From contig JAFULM010000004.1 of the NCBI GenBank assembly GCA_017483185.1, forward strand, positions 1 through 57,181: a DNA stretch of 57,181 nucleotides, in the 5' to 3' direction. Positions 26,954 through 35,988 of this stretch are shown piece after piece. The position numbers and the translations under genes were made by a program. The stretch is from Prevotella sp. (GTDB lineage Bacteria > Bacteroidota > Bacteroidia > Bacteroidales > Bacteroidaceae). Below the pieces are notes generated by a model. The model saw nothing but the letters and a program-made list of their open reading frames with translations. It was not told the origin of the DNA and did not search any database. Positions within the stretch are counted from its first letter, which is position 1. Each line of letters opens with the position of its first letter.

Positions 26954-27826
26954 ATGAATAAAAAGATCGTTCTGCCACTCGCCGTGGTAATACTGTTGCT
27001 GATAGCAGGCATCGGTTATCTCGCTTTAAACCTCGCCCAACAGAAGGAAGCCAACAAGGAAATGCAGGAATTGGCCGACCTCGACAAGAAGGAAATGGAA
27101 AACGAGTATGAGCAGTTTGCCCGCCAGTACAGCGAGATGATGACTCAGATCAACAACGACTCCATCGTGGAGCAGCTCACCCAAGAGCAGCTTCGTACCC
27201 AACAACTGCTGGAAGAGTTGAAAAACGTCAAGAGCACCAACGCCCGCGAGATTGCACGACTGAAGAAAGAGCTGGCCACCGTACGCGCCGTGCTGCGCAA
27301 CTACGTGCTGGAGATAGACTCGCTCAACCGCGTGAACCAGTCTCTGACCGACGAGAACGAACGCATGAAGAACCGATACAGCGAGGCAACTCGCCAAATA
27401 GAGGGTCTGAGCAGCGAGAAGGCATCGCTCTCGGAAAAAGTAGCCATCGCCGCACAGCTTGACGCCACCAACATCAGAATGTTCATCAAGAAGAAGAGCA
27501 ACAAGGTGGCAAAGAAGATAAAGGATTGCCGAAATATAGAAGTAGCGTTCACCATAGCACGCAATGTGACCGCGCCAAATGGCATGAAGACTTTCTATGT
27601 ACGCATCACCACACCTACGGGAGCGGTACTCGGCAACGGTGCCACATTCCCATACGAAGACCGCAACATCGAGTATTCGATGAGGAAGAACATGGAATAC
27701 ACCGGCGAAGAACTGCAGGTGACAACCTACTGGAACGTTGCCGAATTCCTCAGTTCCGGCAATTATACGGTCAGCATCTTTGCAGACGGCAACATGATTG
27801 GCTCGCGGACATTCGCGTTCAAATAA
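26954..27826 (+). CDS. Membrane-anchored coiled-coil protein of unknown function
   Basis: 290 residues from ATG 26954; a TTG at 26933 in the same frame lies just after the promoter and is unlikely. One N-terminal membrane segment (KIVLPLAVVILLLIAGIGYL) is followed by a long helical region (about 30-175, rich in E, Q, K, L, such as QLLEELKNVKSTNAREIARL) that should form a coiled coil in the periplasm, and a C-terminal beta-rich domain (about 195-290, FYVRITTPTGAVLGNG). I do not recognise the family beyond this. It lies 45 nt before a TolC gene and shares its promoter, so a role in or regulation of the export system is possible. Confidence 0.75.
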   Translation: MNKKIVLPLAVVILLLIAGIGYLALNLAQQKEANKEMQELADLDKKEMENEYEQFARQYSEMMTQINNDSIVEQLTQEQLRTQQLLEELKNVKSTNAREIARLKKELATVRAVLRNYVLEIDSLNRVNQSLTDENERMKNRYSEATRQIEGLSSEKASLSEKVAIAAQLDATNIRMFIKKKSNKVAKKIKDCRNIEVAFTIARNVTAPNGMKTFYVRITTPTGAVLGNGATFPYEDRNIEYSMRKNMEYTGEELQVTTYWNVAEFLSSGNYTVSIFADGNMIGSRTFAFK

Positions 27827-27871
27827 AACAGAGATCTCGTTCAAATAAGAAAAAACTTAAATAACCGTCTT

Positions 27872-29386
27872 ATGAAGCATCTGATAGGAATAGTCCTCGT
27901 CTCGGGCTTTGTCCTGCCGGCTGCGGCACAGCGTGTACTCTGTTTGGACAGTTGCCGGGCGATGGCCCTACGCAACAACAAGCAGGTCGCCGCCGCTCAA
28001 GTGAAGCAGGACATGGCGCGAAACATAAGGAAGTCGGCACGGACAAAATATCTGCCGCATGTCAACGCGATGGGCGGATATGTCTATTCCAGCCGTGAGG
28101 TGTCAATCCTCAACGGGGAACAAAAAGACGCATTAGGAAACATCGGAACAAGCACAAGTCAGGGCATCGGACAGGCTTTCGAGGGTTTCGGAAGCAGTCT
28201 CACTGACGCTCAAAAAGCGGCACTCGGACAGCAATTGGCCGGCTTCGGCATATCTCCTTCAGATCTCATGTCAGGCATCAACGGCCATCTGACAGCCCTC
28301 GCATCGGGTCTCAACGCCCGCGGTCAGGCCATAGCAGATGCGTTCCGTACAGACACGCGCAACATGTTTGCCGGTTCGGTGATGGTCACGCAGCCATTGT
28401 TCATGGGCGGTGCCATCGTCGCGATGAACAGAATGGCAGACATCGGAGAGAAAATGGCGGCCAACAGCGGTGACGCCACACGACAGGCTACGATCTATGA
28501 CACAGACCGAGCCTACTGGATGGTGGTCTCCTTGAAACATAAGAAGCGCTTGGCCGAGAGCTATCTCGGACTCGTCAAGCAATTGGCAGCAGACGTCGAC
28601 AAGATGATAGCCGAGGGCGTGGCGACCCGCGCCGACGGGCTGAAAGTGGCAGTGAAAGTCAATGAAGCCGAAATGACACTCTCGCAGGTTGACGACGGAC
28701 TGACTCTGGCACGCATGCTGCTCTGCCAGACGTGTGGAATGTCGCTCGACGAGCAGTTCACACTGGCGGACGAGAACAACGACGACCTGTCCGTCGGACT
28801 GTCGACAACCGACGACCGCCACATTTCGGATGTCCTCGAGCATCGTCCTGAATTGCGAATGTTGCAGAACACGGTGGACCTCAGCCGGCAAGCGACCAAC
28901 ATGCTGAAGGCCGGCAATCTCCCGAAAGTGGGGCTGTTCGGAGGCTATACGGTAACCAACCCTAACGTATATGACGGTTTCCACAAGAAGTTCGGCGGCG
29001 TATGGAACATCGGAGTTATGCTCACCGTACCGGTGTGGAACTGGGGTGACGTTGCCTATAAGGTGCGGGCTTCGAAGAATGCGACCGCCATCGCAGAATT
29101 GGAACTTAACGAAAATCGGGAGAAAGTGGAGCTGCAAGTTAACCAAAGCCGCTTCAAAGTGACCGAAGCAGACAAGCGTCTGAAGATGGCACAGTCCAAC
29201 ATACGCCACGCGGAGGAAAATCTGAGATGCGCCAACGTCGGTTTCAGCGAGGGAGTGATACAGAGCACCACCGTAATGGAGGCGCAAACAGCCTGGTTGC
29301 AAGCGCAATCGCAGAAGATTGACGCCGAAATAGACATCCGACTCAGCCGCGTCAATCTCGCCAAAGCACTCGGAACGTTAGAATAA
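27872..29386 (+). CDS. TolC-family outer-membrane efflux protein
   Basis: 504 residues. A signal peptide (MKHLIGIVLVSGFVLPAAAQ) precedes two long helical repeats typical of TolC: RVLCLDSCRAMALRNNKQVA at the start of repeat 1 and, in repeat 2, HRPELRMLQNTVDLSRQATN and PVWNWGDVAYKVRASK. The insert at about residues 70-160 is rich in Gly, Ala and Gln and longer than usual. TolC proteins form the trimeric outer-membrane exit duct. It is followed at 58 nt by a membrane-fusion protein gene and then two ABC-2 permeases, so the operon encodes a tripartite exporter. Confidence 0.93.
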   Translation: MKHLIGIVLVSGFVLPAAAQRVLCLDSCRAMALRNNKQVAAAQVKQDMARNIRKSARTKYLPHVNAMGGYVYSSREVSILNGEQKDALGNIGTSTSQGIGQAFEGFGSSLTDAQKAALGQQLAGFGISPSDLMSGINGHLTALASGLNARGQAIADAFRTDTRNMFAGSVMVTQPLFMGGAIVAMNRMADIGEKMAANSGDATRQATIYDTDRAYWMVVSLKHKKRLAESYLGLVKQLAADVDKMIAEGVATRADGLKVAVKVNEAEMTLSQVDDGLTLARMLLCQTCGMSLDEQFTLADENNDDLSVGLSTTDDRHISDVLEHRPELRMLQNTVDLSRQATNMLKAGNLPKVGLFGGYTVTNPNVYDGFHKKFGGVWNIGVMLTVPVWNWGDVAYKVRASKNATAIAELELNENREKVELQVNQSRFKVTEADKRLKMAQSNIRHAEENLRCANVGFSEGVIQSTTVMEAQTAWLQAQSQKIDAEIDIRLSRVNLAKALGTLE

Positions 29387-29444
29387 GAAAGCCCGAAAGA
29401 AAGCAATGAAAGCACAACAACAATAATATAGAGGAGCAACGAAT

Positions 29445-30437
29445 ATGTCAGTCAAATCACAACGCAACAATATACTGCAGGCAATAGCAGGCTTCACACT
29501 GGTGGTCATCATCGTCGCCGCCATCGGCTATTTCACCATCGGCAATGAACCGGACATCATTCAGGGACAGGTCGAGGTCACGGAATACAGAGTTTCGAGC
29601 AAGGTTCCGGGCCGCATACTTGAACTTCGTGTGAAGGAAGGCGACTACGTGAAAGTCGGCGACACGCTCGCCATACTGGATGCACCGGATGTAAGGGCCA
29701 AGATGACCCAGGCACAGAGTGCCGAAGAAGCTGCGGCAGCAATGGATGAGATGGCCCGGGCGGGTGCAAGGGCGGAACAGATAAGAGGCGCTTATCAGCT
29801 TCTCCAGCAGGCAAAGGCCGGTGCGGAGATTGCCGAAAAGTCCTACAAACGTGTCCAGCGGCTCTACGAAGAGGGCGTCATGACAGCCCAAAAGCGTGAC
29901 GAGGCGCTGGCCAACTATAAGGCTATGGAAGCTCAGATGAAGGCCGCGCAGAGCCAGTATGACATGGCACGCAACGGAGCACGCCGTGAAGAAAAGATGG
30001 CGGCCGCCGCACAGGTGGGCCGCGCACGCGGTGCCGTGGCGGAAATAGGCTCTTATATCAACGAGACCGTGCAGACGGCGCAGATGGAAGGCGAAGTCAG
30101 CGACGTATATCCGAAGGTCGGCGAACTTGTCGGAACAGGGTCGCCAATCATGACGATAGCCGTAATGAAGGACCTTTGGGGCACATTCAATGTCCGGGAA
30201 GACCACATTCAAGGCATGAAGGTCGGCGACGAGCTGACAGCATTTGTTCCGGCGTTCGGCAAAGACATCCGCATGAAGGTCTACCACATCAAGGACGAGG
30301 GCAGTTATGCCGTATGGAAGGCGACCAAAGCCAACGGTCAGTATGACCTGAAGACCTTCGAAATCAAAGCCAGACCGGTGGAGCCGGTGGACGGTTTGCG
30401 CCCCGGAATGTCACTGATCGTCAACTGCGATAAATAA
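29445..30437 (+). CDS. HlyD-like periplasmic adaptor (membrane fusion protein)
   Basis: 330 residues. One membrane anchor (about 12-31) is followed by the biotinyl-lipoyl half VTEYRVSSKVPGRILELRVK, a helical hairpin (about 90-200, with repeated AAQ/EE motifs), and the second lipoyl half and beta-barrel (VGELVGTGSPIMTIAVMKDL). It should link the inner-membrane permeases to the TolC partner. It sits between tolC and the permease genes; the first permease starts 10 nt after its stop. Confidence 0.94.
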   Translation: MSVKSQRNNILQAIAGFTLVVIIVAAIGYFTIGNEPDIIQGQVEVTEYRVSSKVPGRILELRVKEGDYVKVGDTLAILDAPDVRAKMTQAQSAEEAAAAMDEMARAGARAEQIRGAYQLLQQAKAGAEIAEKSYKRVQRLYEEGVMTAQKRDEALANYKAMEAQMKAAQSQYDMARNGARREEKMAAAAQVGRARGAVAEIGSYINETVQTAQMEGEVSDVYPKVGELVGTGSPIMTIAVMKDLWGTFNVREDHIQGMKVGDELTAFVPAFGKDIRMKVYHIKDEGSYAVWKATKANGQYDLKTFEIKARPVEPVDGLRPGMSLIVNCDK

Positions 30438-30447
30438 AAATCTAACC

Positions 30448-31626
30448 GTGGCGTCAACCGGATTTATAAGAAACGTGATGAGAGTGGCCCGCCGAGAGCT
30501 GTCATTCATCATCAGTCAGCCCATCTATTGGTTCTGTATGGTGGTCTTTCCGTTGTTGGTCACGGTGTTCTTCACGTCCCTCATGAACGAAGGGCAGCCG
30601 CAGGACATGCCCGTGGGAGTGGTCGACTGCGACAACACGTCAACCTCACGGCGTCTCATACGCAATCTGGACGCTTTCCAAAGCACCCACGTGGTGGCAC
30701 GATACCCGAGTGTCAGCGATGCCCGCAAGGCCATACAACGCAACGAAATCTACGCCTTCCTGTATATTCCGGAAGGCACGGCAGAACGGTTGACAGCCGG
30801 TCGTCAACCGAAAGTTTCCTATTATTACAGCCTTACCTCTCTCACGGCCGGCGCACTGCTGTTCAAAGACCTCAAGACAATCACGACTTTAGGTTCTGCC
30901 GCCGTCGGTCAGACGACGATGTCAGCACGCGGTTATACGCTGCGACAGATACAGACGTTCCTCCAACCCATCGTCATCGATCTCCATCCGATATCCAATC
31001 CGTGGACAAACTATAACATCTATCTCAGCACAATGCTTGTCCCGGGACTTATCATGCTCTTCATTTTCCTCATCACCGCCTATTCCGTCGGCACCGAACT
31101 GAAGTTCGGGCGTTCCCGCGGATGGCTTGCGACAGCCGACGGAGACATCGTCGCGGCAGTGGCAGGCAAGCTGTTGCCTCAGACTGCAGTCTATCTGACC
31201 ATCATGTACGCCCATCTTTATTATATCTTCGGAGTGTTGTCGTTCCCCCACCCCGGCGGAGTCATCCCGATCCTGTTGCTCGGATTGCTCGCCGTCTTAG
31301 CCTCCCAAGGCTTCGGCGTGTTCATGTTCGGCCTCATCCCGTCGCTGCGTCTGTCGATGAGCACATGCTCTCTGTGGGCCGTTCTGAGTTTCTCCATTGC
31401 CGGTTCGGCCTACCCGCTGGCAGACATGGACGCCCCACTGCAGTCGTTAGCATGGCTGTTTCCGCTCAGACACTACTTCATGACATATCAGATAACTATA
31501 TTCAACGGTTTTCCTCTCGCCGACGCATGGCCGCACATCACGGCTCTGGCACTCTTCGCCCTACTCCCGCTCACGATACTCAGACGTCTCCGCTACGCCA
31601 TGCTCAACTATGTCTACATGGCATGA
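30448..31626 (+). CDS. ABC-2 type transporter permease, first of two
   Basis: 392 residues from a GTG at 30448; an ATG at 30478 (MRVARRELSF) is a plausible alternative that would drop ten residues. One N-terminal helix (about 20-40, YWFCMVVFPLLVTVFFTSL), a large periplasmic domain (about 45-190) containing VGVVDCDNTSTSRRLIRNLD, and a cluster of five C-terminal helices give the YbhS/YbhR-type ABC-2 layout. It should form the membrane part of the exporter with the next gene. No ATP-binding subunit gene is found in this operon. Confidence 0.9.
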   Translation: MASTGFIRNVMRVARRELSFIISQPIYWFCMVVFPLLVTVFFTSLMNEGQPQDMPVGVVDCDNTSTSRRLIRNLDAFQSTHVVARYPSVSDARKAIQRNEIYAFLYIPEGTAERLTAGRQPKVSYYYSLTSLTAGALLFKDLKTITTLGSAAVGQTTMSARGYTLRQIQTFLQPIVIDLHPISNPWTNYNIYLSTMLVPGLIMLFIFLITAYSVGTELKFGRSRGWLATADGDIVAAVAGKLLPQTAVYLTIMYAHLYYIFGVLSFPHPGGVIPILLLGLLAVLASQGFGVFMFGLIPSLRLSMSTCSLWAVLSFSIAGSAYPLADMDAPLQSLAWLFPLRHYFMTYQITIFNGFPLADAWPHITALALFALLPLTILRRLRYAMLNYVYMA

Positions 31627-31711
31627 CGTGACAACAGAATAAAAGTGACGGTATTGCGGAAGCGGCGCAACAATATCGCAAACCAACAACAAGGTATCCG
31701 AAACACGATAT

Positions 31712-32998
31712 ATGAATAATACAGGATTTTGGAATAGGACCCGGGAAGGACTGCTCGACGCCTGCTACATCTGGTGGCAGGAGATGAAGGGCGTGGTCAA
31801 AGACGAGGGAGTGCTCATCTTCTTCATCCTCGTGCCCTTGGCCTACCCGCTACTGTACTCATGGATCTACAACAATGAGATAGTCCACGAAGTGCCCGTC
31901 GTGGTCGTGGACGACTCCCGCAGTGCGCTGAGCAGAGAGTTCGTGAGACATTGCGACGCCTCTCCGGATGTTATGGTCAAATGCCACGCGGCCGATATGG
32001 AAGAGGCACGGACACTCATCGGACGTCAGGAGGTGAAAGGCATCTACTACATCCCCTCCGACTTCTCCACCCGTCTGGCCCGCATGGAGCAGACCGCTGT
32101 CAGCGTCTACTGCGACATGAGCCTCATGCTGACCTACAAAGCCATCTTCCAAACGGCCACCGCTGTGTCACAGGACATGAATGGCAAGATACAGATAAAG
32201 CTCTCCGGCAACTATACCGACCGTGAAGACGAGATAACCACAATGCCACTGAAGAGCGACGATGTGCCGATATTCAATTCCACAAGCGGCTATGGCAACT
32301 TCATCCTGCCCGGTGTGCTCATGCTCATCATCCAGCAGACCCTTGTCCTCGGCATCGGCCTTGCGGCAGGAACGGCACGCGAGACCAACCGCTTCCGCGA
32401 GCTCATCCCCATCAGCCGCCACTATCGCGGTGTCCTGCGCATCGTCACGGGCAAGGCGATGTGTTATCTGATGATATACGCTGTGCTTTCTGCCTATCTG
32501 ACTCTCGTCATTCCACGTCTGTTCGGCTTTGTCAATATGGTTCAGGGAGCCACGTTGGCGACCATCATGCTGCCCTATCTGCTGGCCTGCATCTTCTTCG
32601 GCATGACCGTGTCGTGTCTCATCCGCTATCGCGAAAACGTCATGCTGATAGTCATCTTCTGTTCCGTCCCGTTGCTGTTCCTCTCCGGTGTGTCATGGCC
32701 GCAGAGCAACATACCCGGTTTATGGCAGGGCGTCTCATGGCTCTTCCCGTCGACATTTGGCGTCAGAGCTTTCGTCCGGACCTCCATGATGGGTGCGACG
32801 ATAGATGATGTCACCACCGAATACGCGATGATGTGGGTTCAGACGCTTGCATACTTCTTCATAGCCTGCGCCGTCTACCGTTATCAAATCAGCCTTTCGC
32901 GCCGCAAAGTACTTGACCAGCTCAACCATATCCGCCACAAACGGGAAGTCAGACGGCGGCTGAAAGCTGTCAGACAAGTAAGCGGCGGAAGCAAATAA
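31712..32998 (+). CDS. ABC-2 type transporter permease, second of two
   Basis: 428 residues with the same architecture as its neighbour: helix near 35-55 (GVLIFFILVPLAYPLLYSWI), a periplasmic domain with VPVVVVDDSRSALSREFVRH, and C-terminal helices (MLIIQQTLVLGIGLAAGTAR and following). It begins 85 nt after the first permease. With TolC and the HlyD-like protein it completes an export set for an unknown substrate. A structured region follows at 33037-33090. Confidence 0.9.
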   Translation: MNNTGFWNRTREGLLDACYIWWQEMKGVVKDEGVLIFFILVPLAYPLLYSWIYNNEIVHEVPVVVVDDSRSALSREFVRHCDASPDVMVKCHAADMEEARTLIGRQEVKGIYYIPSDFSTRLARMEQTAVSVYCDMSLMLTYKAIFQTATAVSQDMNGKIQIKLSGNYTDREDEITTMPLKSDDVPIFNSTSGYGNFILPGVLMLIIQQTLVLGIGLAAGTARETNRFRELIPISRHYRGVLRIVTGKAMCYLMIYAVLSAYLTLVIPRLFGFVNMVQGATLATIMLPYLLACIFFGMTVSCLIRYRENVMLIVIFCSVPLLFLSGVSWPQSNIPGLWQGVSWLFPSTFGVRAFVRTSMMGATIDDVTTEYAMMWVQTLAYFFIACAVYRYQISLSRRKVLDQLNHIRHKREVRRRLKAVRQVSGGSK

Positions 32999-33036
32999 CA
33001 CGACCGGGAAAAACGGATGAGCATGCGAGAAGATCC

Positions 33037-33090
33037 CAAATGGACAATAATAAAAGCTCAAATGAACTTTTGTCATTGTCCATTTGAGCT
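33037..33090. terminator. Alternative hairpins after the export operon
   Basis: CAAATGGACAAT (33037-33048) pairs with ATTGTCCATTTG (33075-33086), while AGCTCAAATG (33055-33064) pairs with CATTTGAGCT (33081-33090). The two stems share their right arm and exclude each other. There is no clean T-run, so it is a weak or bidirectional terminator between converging genes. Confidence 0.6.
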
Positions 33091-33132
33091 CTAAAGTCTT
33101 TCAATTGTGAGCGGGAAAAAGCCGCAGATGCC

Positions 33133-33582
33133 TTAATTTCCCTTTTCTCCTGCAGTTTTCTTCTGCAGTTCTATCACGGCCTTACCGTCCGCATTGTTCA
33201 GCATCAGCGTAGAACCCTTCTTCAGACTGAACGACTTGACTTCGCCGAAAGCGCCAAGCAAGCGGTCTTCCAGAGCCATGTCAGGACACATCATGCGCGT
33301 ACTTCCCATCTTGCTGAGGTCTATCGTTTTCTTGACGGGGTCTGCGTCAAACACTCCCGTGAGACGGTTGCAGCTCGTACTGCCATAGACACGCTTCTTG
33401 TCTGCATCAATTCCGATGAACGGAGCGTTCTGCCCGTCGGCCGCCGCAACGTCGCTGCCATTGATTTTCACTACGCTCCATTCGCCATTGAGGCCGCTGA
33501 GCGATACTGCTTTCTGTGCTGTGCCGCACGATACCATCGCCGCCACGGCACAGACAAATACCATAATCTTCTTCATATTCAT
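33133..33582 (-). CDS. META-domain lipoprotein
   Basis: 149 residues from ATG 33582 (MNMKKIM); longer starts to 33684 overlap the upstream gene and add no signal. The lipobox CAVAAMVSCGT places a lipidated Cys near residue 18. The rest is a META (HslJ-like) domain: LNGEWSVVKINGSD, FIGIDADKKRVYGSTSCNRL and VFDADPVKKTIDLSKMGSTR, then the typical DMALEDRLLGAFGEVKSF. META proteins are linked to envelope stress and heat-shock response; the precise role here is unknown. It lies 91 nt after a PepSY-like gene on the same strand. Confidence 0.85.
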   Translation of the reverse strand: MNMKKIMVFVCAVAAMVSCGTAQKAVSLSGLNGEWSVVKINGSDVAAADGQNAPFIGIDADKKRVYGSTSCNRLTGVFDADPVKKTIDLSKMGSTRMMCPDMALEDRLLGAFGEVKSFSLKKGSTLMLNNADGKAVIELQKKTAGEKGN

Positions 33583-33673
33583 ATTATTAAAATGTTCATC
33601 CGGTTCCATCTCATGACGGCCGGCTGTCCTCATTGGCACAGACAATATGCAGTCCACGTGTTCCTGCCAGCCG

Positions 33674-34126
33674 TCAATCGTCAATATCGGTCACACGGAA
33701 GTCCTTGTCGAACTTTATCTCCAGTCCGTTGTCCAGTTTCACCTCATACTTTCCCTTGCTGCTGCGCTCTATCTCCAGCATCTTCGCTTTAGGATAATAG
33801 CTCTTCAGATAGCTGCGTATGGGTTTGGGAACAACCGATGAAGGCACTTCCGACCAGCGGCACGTGATCTCCTTCCACTGGCCGTGACTGTCAAACTCAA
33901 CCTTGTCGCCGTTGGTGAAGACGACATTATAGCCGTTGTAGAACAGGCCGTCGTCTATCTTCGCCATTGCGACACGGCGTCCGGAGAAGTCTTTCTTTAC
34001 CAACTGCTGTGCATTGCCCGGCAATTGGGTTACCTCTATCGGCCGGTCCATTCCTGCGAGTGCAGCCGAACTGGTCATCATTGCAGCTGCTACGGTCATC
34101 ATGACCTTCTTTGTCAAATTTTTCAT
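33674..34126 (-). CDS. PepSY-like periplasmic protein
   Basis: 150 residues with a signal peptide (MKNLTKKVMMTVAAAMMTSS AALA). The repeats LVKKDFSGRRVAMAKIDDGL with VVFTNGDKVEFDSHGQWKEI, and YLKSYYPKAKMLEIERSS with YEVKLDNGLEIKFDKDFRV, match the paired PepSY-like (BLIP-like) fold common in Bacteroidetes periplasmic proteins. Function is unknown; such proteins often accompany envelope regulators. A TATATTTG promoter box lies on the minus strand at 34173-34166, about 40 nt upstream. Confidence 0.82.
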   Translation of the reverse strand: MKNLTKKVMMTVAAAMMTSSAALAGMDRPIEVTQLPGNAQQLVKKDFSGRRVAMAKIDDGLFYNGYNVVFTNGDKVEFDSHGQWKEITCRWSEVPSSVVPKPIRSYLKSYYPKAKMLEIERSSKGKYEVKLDNGLEIKFDKDFRVTDIDD

Positions 34127-34399
34127 AAGCGGTTAAATTTAAAGTGAGTAATCCTGTTGACAGTGCAAATATACGCACAATAAGTCACACTTCATCATCC
34201 TCAAACACAACTTAACCAACTTTTCGATTACTTCGCGGATGCTAAACGGGGTTAAAGAGACAAAAGGAGTTAAGGAGTAAAAGGGAGTCATCACTCCGCT
34301 ACGCTCCGTTCTGGGAGTTAAGCCAATGCTCCTACTGCTTCCGGAAAGTTCTCATAGAGAGTTGCCAAAGGGTAGCAGTAGACCTGCTTCCTTGATTTG
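34127..34399. other. Intergenic region with small repeats
   Basis: Contains the PepSY gene promoter (CAAATATA, 34166-34173), a purine-rich stretch with GGAGTTAAGGAG-like repeats (about 34246-34290) and an inverted repeat CTACTGCT / AGCAGTAG (34334-34381). No gene is evident. Confidence 0.5.
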
Positions 34400-35242
34400 T
34401 CAGCCCTCCGTCAGCGTGATACCGTCATCGGCGATGGTTATCAGCCGGCGTCGATAGAGGTCTCCGACAGCTTTCTTGTATGCCTTCTTGCTGACCTTGA
34501 AGCGGTCGACAATCAACTCGGCGGGGCTCTTGTCACCCAAGTCACAGTGACCGTTGTTGTTGCGCAGATATTCGAGCAGCGTCTCGGAAAATTCCTCCGT
34601 CTGACGGCGGCCTGTCGGCTGGAGCGTCACGTCGATTTTGCCGTCCTGCCTGATGTGGTCAATATATCCCTTGAGGCGGTCGCCCGTCGTGAGATAACGG
34701 AATATCTGGTCCTGATAGACCAGCCCGCTGAACTTGTTGTCCACAATCACCTTGAAGCCCAATTCGGTCTTCTGCCACACCAGCAGGTCGACCTCGTCAC
34801 CGTGACGATAGCGTGGCTGCTCCTGCGAGAGATAGCGCTCGACCTTCGCCGAGGCCATCATGCGGTAGCTGTCCTCGTCCACCGTCACATAGACTATGTA
34901 TGACGAGCCGCGTTCCATGCGCTTCTTCTGCTCCCGGAAGGGACAAAACAGGTCTTTCATCAAGCCCCAGTCGAGGAACGCACCGTATTCGTTAACCCAG
35001 GCGACCTCCAGACATGCGAACTCGCCGACACGCGCTTTGGGCTGCTGGGTGGTAGCCACGGGGCGCTCGTCCTGGTCAAGATAGACGAAGACGTCAATCT
35101 CGTCGCCAGGCCGCAAGTCCTCGGGCACATAGCGTGCGGGCAACAATATCTCGCCCTCGTCGCCACCGTCGAGGTACATTCCGAAGTCTACCTTCTTGAC
35201 AACCGTCATCCGGTTGTAGTCTCCTAACTTTATTCTATTCAT
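34400..35242 (-). CDS. CvfB-type S1 RNA-binding protein
   Basis: 280 residues. The start [20 protein letters not shown] and the repeated S1-like motifs ([20 protein letters not shown], then [19 protein letters not shown] and [20 protein letters not shown]), with a C-terminal winged-helix ([13 protein letters not shown]), are the order found in CvfB/YitL proteins, which bind RNA and affect virulence-gene expression in Gram-positive species. The start codon overlaps the end of the upstream lolD-like gene by 8 nt, so the two are translationally coupled. Confidence 0.9.
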   Translation of the reverse strand: MNRIKLGDYNRMTVVKKVDFGMYLDGGDEGEILLPARYVPEDLRPGDEIDVFVYLDQDERPVATTQQPKARVGEFACLEVAWVNEYGAFLDWGLMKDLFCPFREQKKRMERGSSYIVYVTVDEDSYRMMASAKVERYLSQEQPRYRHGDEVDLLVWQKTELGFKVIVDNKFSGLVYQDQIFRYLTTGDRLKGYIDHIRQDGKIDVTLQPTGRRQTEEFSETLLEYLRNNNGHCDLGDKSPAELIVDRFKVSKKAYKKAVGDLYRRRLITIADDGITLTEG

Positions 35243-35933
35243 CTGTTTCTTTCTTTTGTGGTTCTGTGGCAGCCTCCGTCTCCACCTCCAACAGTCCGTC
35301 GCGCATCTTTATCGTGCGGTCGGTGATGGCCGCCAGTTGCTCGTCGTGGGTCACGATGACAAATGTCTGACCGAAGCGGTCGCGCAAGTCGAAGAACAGT
35401 TGGTGCAGCTCGGCCTTGTTTTTTGAGTCCAGACTGCCCGAGGGCTCGTCCGCGAGGATGACGGCGGGGTTGTTGACGAGCGCACGTGCCACAGCCACAC
35501 GCTGCTTTTCGCCGCCCGACAGCTCGTTGGGCTTGTGGTTGGCACGGTCGGTGAGCCCCATGAAGTCGAGCAGTTCCTCCGCCCTGCGACGCGCATCCTT
35601 GGTGGACGTGCCGGCGATGTAGGCCGGAATCATGATGTTCTCGATGGCCGTAAACTCGGGCAGGAGTTGGTGAAACTGAAACACGAAACCGATATGTCGG
35701 TTGCGGAACTCAGCCAGCCGCTTGGCGTTCATGCTTCCCGTGTCCACACCGTCCACCACGACGGTGCCGCTGTCGGCGCGATCGAGAGTGCCGACGATTT
35801 GCAGCAGCGTCGTCTTGCCGGCGCCACTGGGGCCGACGATGCTCACGACCTCGCCCTTTCCGATCTCAAGGTTGATGCCCTTGAGCACTTGCAGCGAGCC
35901 GAAACTCTTCTTTATATCTTTTATCTCAATCAT
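35235..35933 (-). CDS. LolD-type ABC transporter ATPase
   Basis: 232 residues. Walker [10 protein letters not shown] (34-42, K40), Q-loop [11 protein letters not shown], signature [15 protein letters not shown], Walker [10 protein letters not shown] and the switch His in VTHD are all present. The sequence is of the LolD/MacB-ATPase subgroup, which energises lipoprotein release or outer-membrane export. No LolC/LolE permease is adjacent; it lies 55 nt downstream of an antiporter gene and overlaps cvfB. It could serve the ATPase-less exporter at 27-33 kb, but this subgroup normally pairs with FtsX-like and not ABC-2 permeases, so I doubt it. Confidence 0.92.
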   Translation of the reverse strand: MIEIKDIKKSFGSLQVLKGINLEIGKGEVVSIVGPSGAGKTTLLQIVGTLDRADSGTVVVDGVDTGSMNAKRLAEFRNRHIGFVFQFHQLLPEFTAIENIMIPAYIAGTSTKDARRRAEELLDFMGLTDRANHKPNELSGGEKQRVAVARALVNNPAVILADEPSGSLDSKNKAELHQLFFDLRDRFGQTFVIVTHDEQLAAITDRTIKMRDGLLEVETEAATEPQKKETDE

Positions 35934-35988
35934 TCTTACTTATTCTATGAGTCAAAAAACCAAATCGTCATTCGTTCTCCCGACATCC

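Noticed and set aside
35235-35933. ATPase partner of the exporter at 27-33 kb
   Set aside because: It is of the LolD/MacB subgroup, lies on the other strand 2.2 kb away and is coupled to cvfB, so pairing with ABC-2 permeases is unlikely.
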